Assembly (NCBI GenBank): GCA_023423475.1
Contig: JAFAFN010000134.1
Location: 1-7,778 of the forward strand
Source: Actinomycetes bacterium
GTDB taxonomy: Bacteria > Actinomycetota > Acidimicrobiia > Acidimicrobiales > Microtrichaceae
Direction of reading: 5' to 3'
DNA length: 7,778 nucleotides
Below, in pieces: positions 5,632 to 7,778 of this stretch (position 1 is its first letter; each line of letters opens with the position of its first letter). The notes under the pieces were generated by a model. It was not told the origin of the DNA and ran no database searches. It was given only the letters and a program-made list of their open reading frames with translations. The translations under genes were made by a program, and so were the position numbers.

Positions 5632-7179
5632 ATGAACGACGACGCGACCCCCGCACCCTCCGAGACCGCCGCCGACGACCCGAGGGTCGTCATCATCGGC
5701 GCCGGCCCGGCCGGACTGACCGCTGCCTTCGAGCTGATGAAGGCCGGACACACCTCGACGGTCCTCGAGGCCGACGACATCGTCGGGGGCATCTCCCGCT
5801 CGGTCGAGCGCGACGGCTACCGCTTCGACATCGGCGGGCACCGGTTCTTCACGAAGGTCCCCGAGGTCGAGGCGCTCTGGCACGAGATCCTGCCGGACGA
5901 GGACTTCCTGATCCGGCCCCGCATGAGCCGGATCTACTACAAGGGCAAGTACTACGACTACCCGATCAAGCCGGTCAACGCGCTGATGAACCTCGGCCCG
6001 GTCGAGGCCGTCCGCTGCGTGATCTCGGCGCTCTGGGTGCGGGTTCGTCCCCCGAAGCAGCAGGTGACGCTCGAGGACTACATCGTCGCCAACTACGGTC
6101 GCCGGCTCTTCGACCACTTCTTCAAGGTCTACAACGAGAAGGTGTGGGGTGTCCCCGCCTCGGCGCTGTCGGCCGACTGGGGTGCGCAGCGCATCAAGGG
6201 CATGTCGATCTTCGACGCGATCTGGGAGCCGATCCGCTCCAAGTTCGCCGGTCGCCGCAAGGGCGGCAAGCAGGTCACGAGCCTGATCGAGGAGTTCCAG
6301 TACCCGAAGTACGGCCCCGGCCAGATGTGGGAGGTCTGCACCGACAAGGTCACCGCCGCCGGTACCGAGGTGAAGATGAAGACCCGCGTCGAGCGCATCG
6401 AGCACGCGGATGGTCGGGCCACCGCCGTGTTCGCCCGGACCGAGGGCGAGGACCTGGTCCGCTACGAGGCGGACGAGGTCATCTCGTCCATGCCGTTCCC
6501 CCACCTGCTCAGGGCGATGGACCCCCAACCGCCCGCCTCGGTGCTCACCGCGGCGAGCGAGCTCGGCTTCCGCGACTTCCTCACCGTGGCACTCGTGGTG
6601 CCCGAGGCGGCCGGATTCCCCGACAACTGGATCTACATCCACGCTCCCGAGGTCAAGGTCGGTCGTATCCAGAACTTCGGGCAGTGGTCCCCGTACCTGG
6701 TCAAGGACGGCAACACCTGCTTGGGTCTCGAGTACTTCGTCTTCGAGGGCGACGACCTGTGGGACTCCACCGATGAGGAGCTCATCGAGCGTGGCAAGCG
6801 TGAGCTCGCCGTGCTCGGACTGGTGGACCCGGCCCAGGTCGAGAAGGGCTACGTCGTGCGTCAGCCCAAGGCGTACCCGGTCTACGACGACGTCTACACC
6901 GAGAAGGTCAAGGTGCTCGACGACTGGATCGTCGCGAACACGCCCAACGTGCATCCCGTCGGCCGCAACGGCATGCACAAGTACAACAACCAGGACCACT
7001 CGATGCTGACGGCGATGCTCACCGTCGAGAACATCCTCGGCAAGGGCCCGCACGACATCTGGAACGTGAACGTCGACGAGGACTACCACGAGCAGTCGTC
7101 GTCCTCGGGTGGCGGCACCGGCCGCGATGCGCCGGTCATGCCCCGCGACGCCGCTCGCTCCGGCTCCCGCCTGGGCTGA
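5632..7179 (+). CDS. FAD-dependent oxidoreductase, UDP-galactopyranose mutase / amine-oxidase-like
   Basis: This 515-residue flavoprotein has an N-terminal Rossmann FAD site: 'VVIIGAGPAG' (19-28), the ribose-binding Glu46 in 'VLEAD', the GG pair 52-53 in 'VGGISRS', and 'FDIGGHRFF' (65-73), which corresponds to the conserved His-containing loop of galactopyranose mutases. Near the C-terminus 'VGRNGMHKYNNQDHSM' parallels the 'GR...Y...D' flavin-contacting motif of that family. The Tyr-rich stretch 'IYYKGKYYDYP' and the middle region fit COG1232-type NAD(P)/FAD oxidoreductases often found near glycosyltransferases. It could be a sugar-nucleotide mutase, a desaturase or another redox enzyme; the substrate is not readable. 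The last 30 residues form a Ser/Gly-rich, probably disordered tail. I chose ATG 5632, preceded by a GAG-containing weak ribosome site; GTG 5581 would add 17 acidic residues and is possible. The neighbouring gene is a convergent SGNH hydrolase. Confidence 0.85.
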   Translation: MNDDATPAPSETAADDPRVVIIGAGPAGLTAAFELMKAGHTSTVLEADDIVGGISRSVERDGYRFDIGGHRFFTKVPEVEALWHEILPDEDFLIRPRMSRIYYKGKYYDYPIKPVNALMNLGPVEAVRCVISALWVRVRPPKQQVTLEDYIVANYGRRLFDHFFKVYNEKVWGVPASALSADWGAQRIKGMSIFDAIWEPIRSKFAGRRKGGKQVTSLIEEFQYPKYGPGQMWEVCTDKVTAAGTEVKMKTRVERIEHADGRATAVFARTEGEDLVRYEADEVISSMPFPHLLRAMDPQPPASVLTAASELGFRDFLTVALVVPEAAGFPDNWIYIHAPEVKVGRIQNFGQWSPYLVKDGNTCLGLEYFVFEGDDLWDSTDEELIERGKRELAVLGLVDPAQVEKGYVVRQPKAYPVYDDVYTEKVKVLDDWIVANTPNVHPVGRNGMHKYNNQDHSMLTAMLTVENILGKGPHDIWNVNVDEDYHEQSSSSGGGTGRDAPVMPRDAARSGSRLG

Positions 7180-7209
7180 GCGCAGCTCGTTCAGCCGATC
7201 CGCTCCTCC

Positions 7210-7229
7210 GGCCACCCCACGGGGCGGCC
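7210..7229. terminator. GC-rich hairpin between convergent genes
   Basis: In the 58-base gap between two convergent stops, GGCC-a-CCCC-ac-GGGG-c-GGCC forms a nearly perfect inverted repeat with one A/C mismatch. In practice the inner pair must open to leave a loop of four. There is no T-run on either side, so it would be a tract-less, possibly bidirectional actinobacterial-type terminator. GC-rich DNA makes chance hairpins common. Confidence 0.35.
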
Positions 7230-7237
7230 GCGGCGCG

Positions 7238-7778
7238 TCAGGTCCCCGGCTGGGCCGTGCCGCGTCCGATCGCCACGAGCTGCGGCGCGAGCCAGTCGGC
7301 GAAGCGGCGGGCGAACGCGTCGGTGTAGTGGATGCCGTCGGGCCGGTTGGCGGGGTCCGCGCCATCGGGCTGGGATTCGACCCAGCCCTTCTGGTCCACG
7401 AGCACGGCGACACCCGGTCGAAGGGCGACGGCCTCGGCGAGCAGCTCGTTGAGCCGGTCCATGCGGGCCGGGTCGCTCTCCGGGAGCCCCTGGTAGCCCT
7501 GATCGATGCCGGGCTCGATGTGCGGCTGGTTGAGCACCACCACGGTCGCGCCGTCCGCACCGAGGGTGTCGATCACCGACAGGAACTCGATGAGCACGTA
7601 CCGGGCGATGCTCGGATCGGTGAGATCCCGGTAGCGGTCGTCGCCGATCAGACGACGGTCGACGACCTCCCAGATGCCGGAGCCGACCACGGCGACCTCG
7701 GGGCGGTAGCCCGCCACCGCGTCGGGCAGGAAGTCGCCCCACTCGCACACCTCGTCGAGCACCCGCAGGTCGCGGAGG
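7238..7778 (-). CDS. SGNH-hydrolase domain protein, 5'-truncated (likely C-terminal part of an acyltransferase-3/OafA-type protein)
   Basis: About 179 residues are visible; the frame is open to the window edge, so the N-terminus is missing and the GTG at 7762 is probably an internal valine. The C-terminal block 'RPDGIHYTDAF' holds the Asp-x-x-His pair typical of SGNH/GDSL enzymes (His codon at 7328-7330, Asp codon at 7337-7339). Upstream, 'VAVVGSGIWEVVDRRL' followed by 'IGDDRYRDLTDPS' and 'ATVVVLNQPHIEPG' resembles the SGNH domain fused behind the membrane acyltransferase-3 domain in actinobacterial OafA-like proteins, which O-acetylate surface polysaccharides. The nucleophile Ser block is not in the window. 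A stand-alone SGNH esterase is the alternative. The stop is TGA at 7238, convergent with the flavoprotein gene. Confidence 0.8.
   Translation of the reverse strand, partial: LRDLRVLDEVCEWGDFLPDAVAGYRPEVAVVGSGIWEVVDRRLIGDDRYRDLTDPSIARYVLIEFLSVIDTLGADGATVVVLNQPHIEPGIDQGYQGLPESDPARMDRLNELLAEAVALRPGVAVLVDQKGWVESQPDGADPANRPDGIHYTDAFARRFADWLAPQLVAIGRGTAQPGT

Noticed and set aside
5103..5792. - strand 229-codon frame across the 88-residue gene and the leader
   Set aside because: Composition partly plausible, but it overlaps the FAD-binding N-terminus antisense, has no motif, and competes with a + strand gene with a strong ribosome site.
5521..7560. Long - strand open frame (679 codons) opposite the flavoprotein gene
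   Set aside because: Antisense shadow of a gene with clear FAD motifs; runs through two real genes in a different frame and has no domain signature.
7191..7748. Second - strand frame in the SGNH region (185 codons)
   Set aside because: Arg/Gly/Pro-rich and out of frame with the Asp-x-x-His SGNH signature, which lies in the frame ending at 7238.

Overview
The window is a compact, high-GC stretch of bacterial chromosome. GC-rich third codon positions, short intergenic gaps, TANNNT-type candidate promoter boxes and the protein family flavours all suggest an actinobacterium. The acyl-CoA synthetase and substrate-binding protein feel most like class Acidimicrobiia, but that placement is an impression from remembered relatives and was not tested. 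I see no rRNA, tRNA, CRISPR array, insertion sequence or phage gene.

Layout, left block (1-4771, all + strand): the C-terminal end of an OppD/DppD-type ATPase; a complete OppF/DppF-type ATPase whose ATG overlaps the previous stop by one base; a lipoprotein substrate-binding protein of the family 5 (peptide/nickel/opine) type; and, 10 bases after it, an AMP-forming acyl-CoA synthetase resembling mycobacterial FadD19. The permease genes are presumably upstream, outside the window. The block reads as the tail of an Opp/Dpp-type ABC importer operon with an acyl-CoA ligase attached. The ligase position raises the possibility that the imported ligand is a carboxylic acid or is catabolised through a CoA thioester, but the sequence does not prove this.

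Middle block (4740-5631): a 74-residue zinc-ribbon protein on the - strand, whose 3' end overlaps the ligase 3' end by 32 bases; then, divergently on the + strand, an unrecognised 88-residue protein with a near-perfect Shine-Dalgarno site. A 22-base imperfect tandem repeat starts in its last codons, followed by a leader region with a candidate leaderless 30-codon upstream ORF.

Right block (5632-7778): a flavoprotein of the UDP-galactopyranose mutase / amine-oxidase-like superfamily (+ strand), then a convergent, 5'-truncated SGNH-hydrolase gene (- strand) that looks like the C-terminal domain of an OafA-type acyltransferase. A GC-rich hairpin lies in the 58-base gap between them. These two genes hint at cell-surface polysaccharide chemistry.

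Most of the window is ordinary metabolic and transport gene content. The points worth a second look are the ligase-transporter linkage, the two unfamiliar small proteins, the leader of the flavoprotein gene and the tandem repeat. I found no convincing sign of a wholly new multi-gene system.
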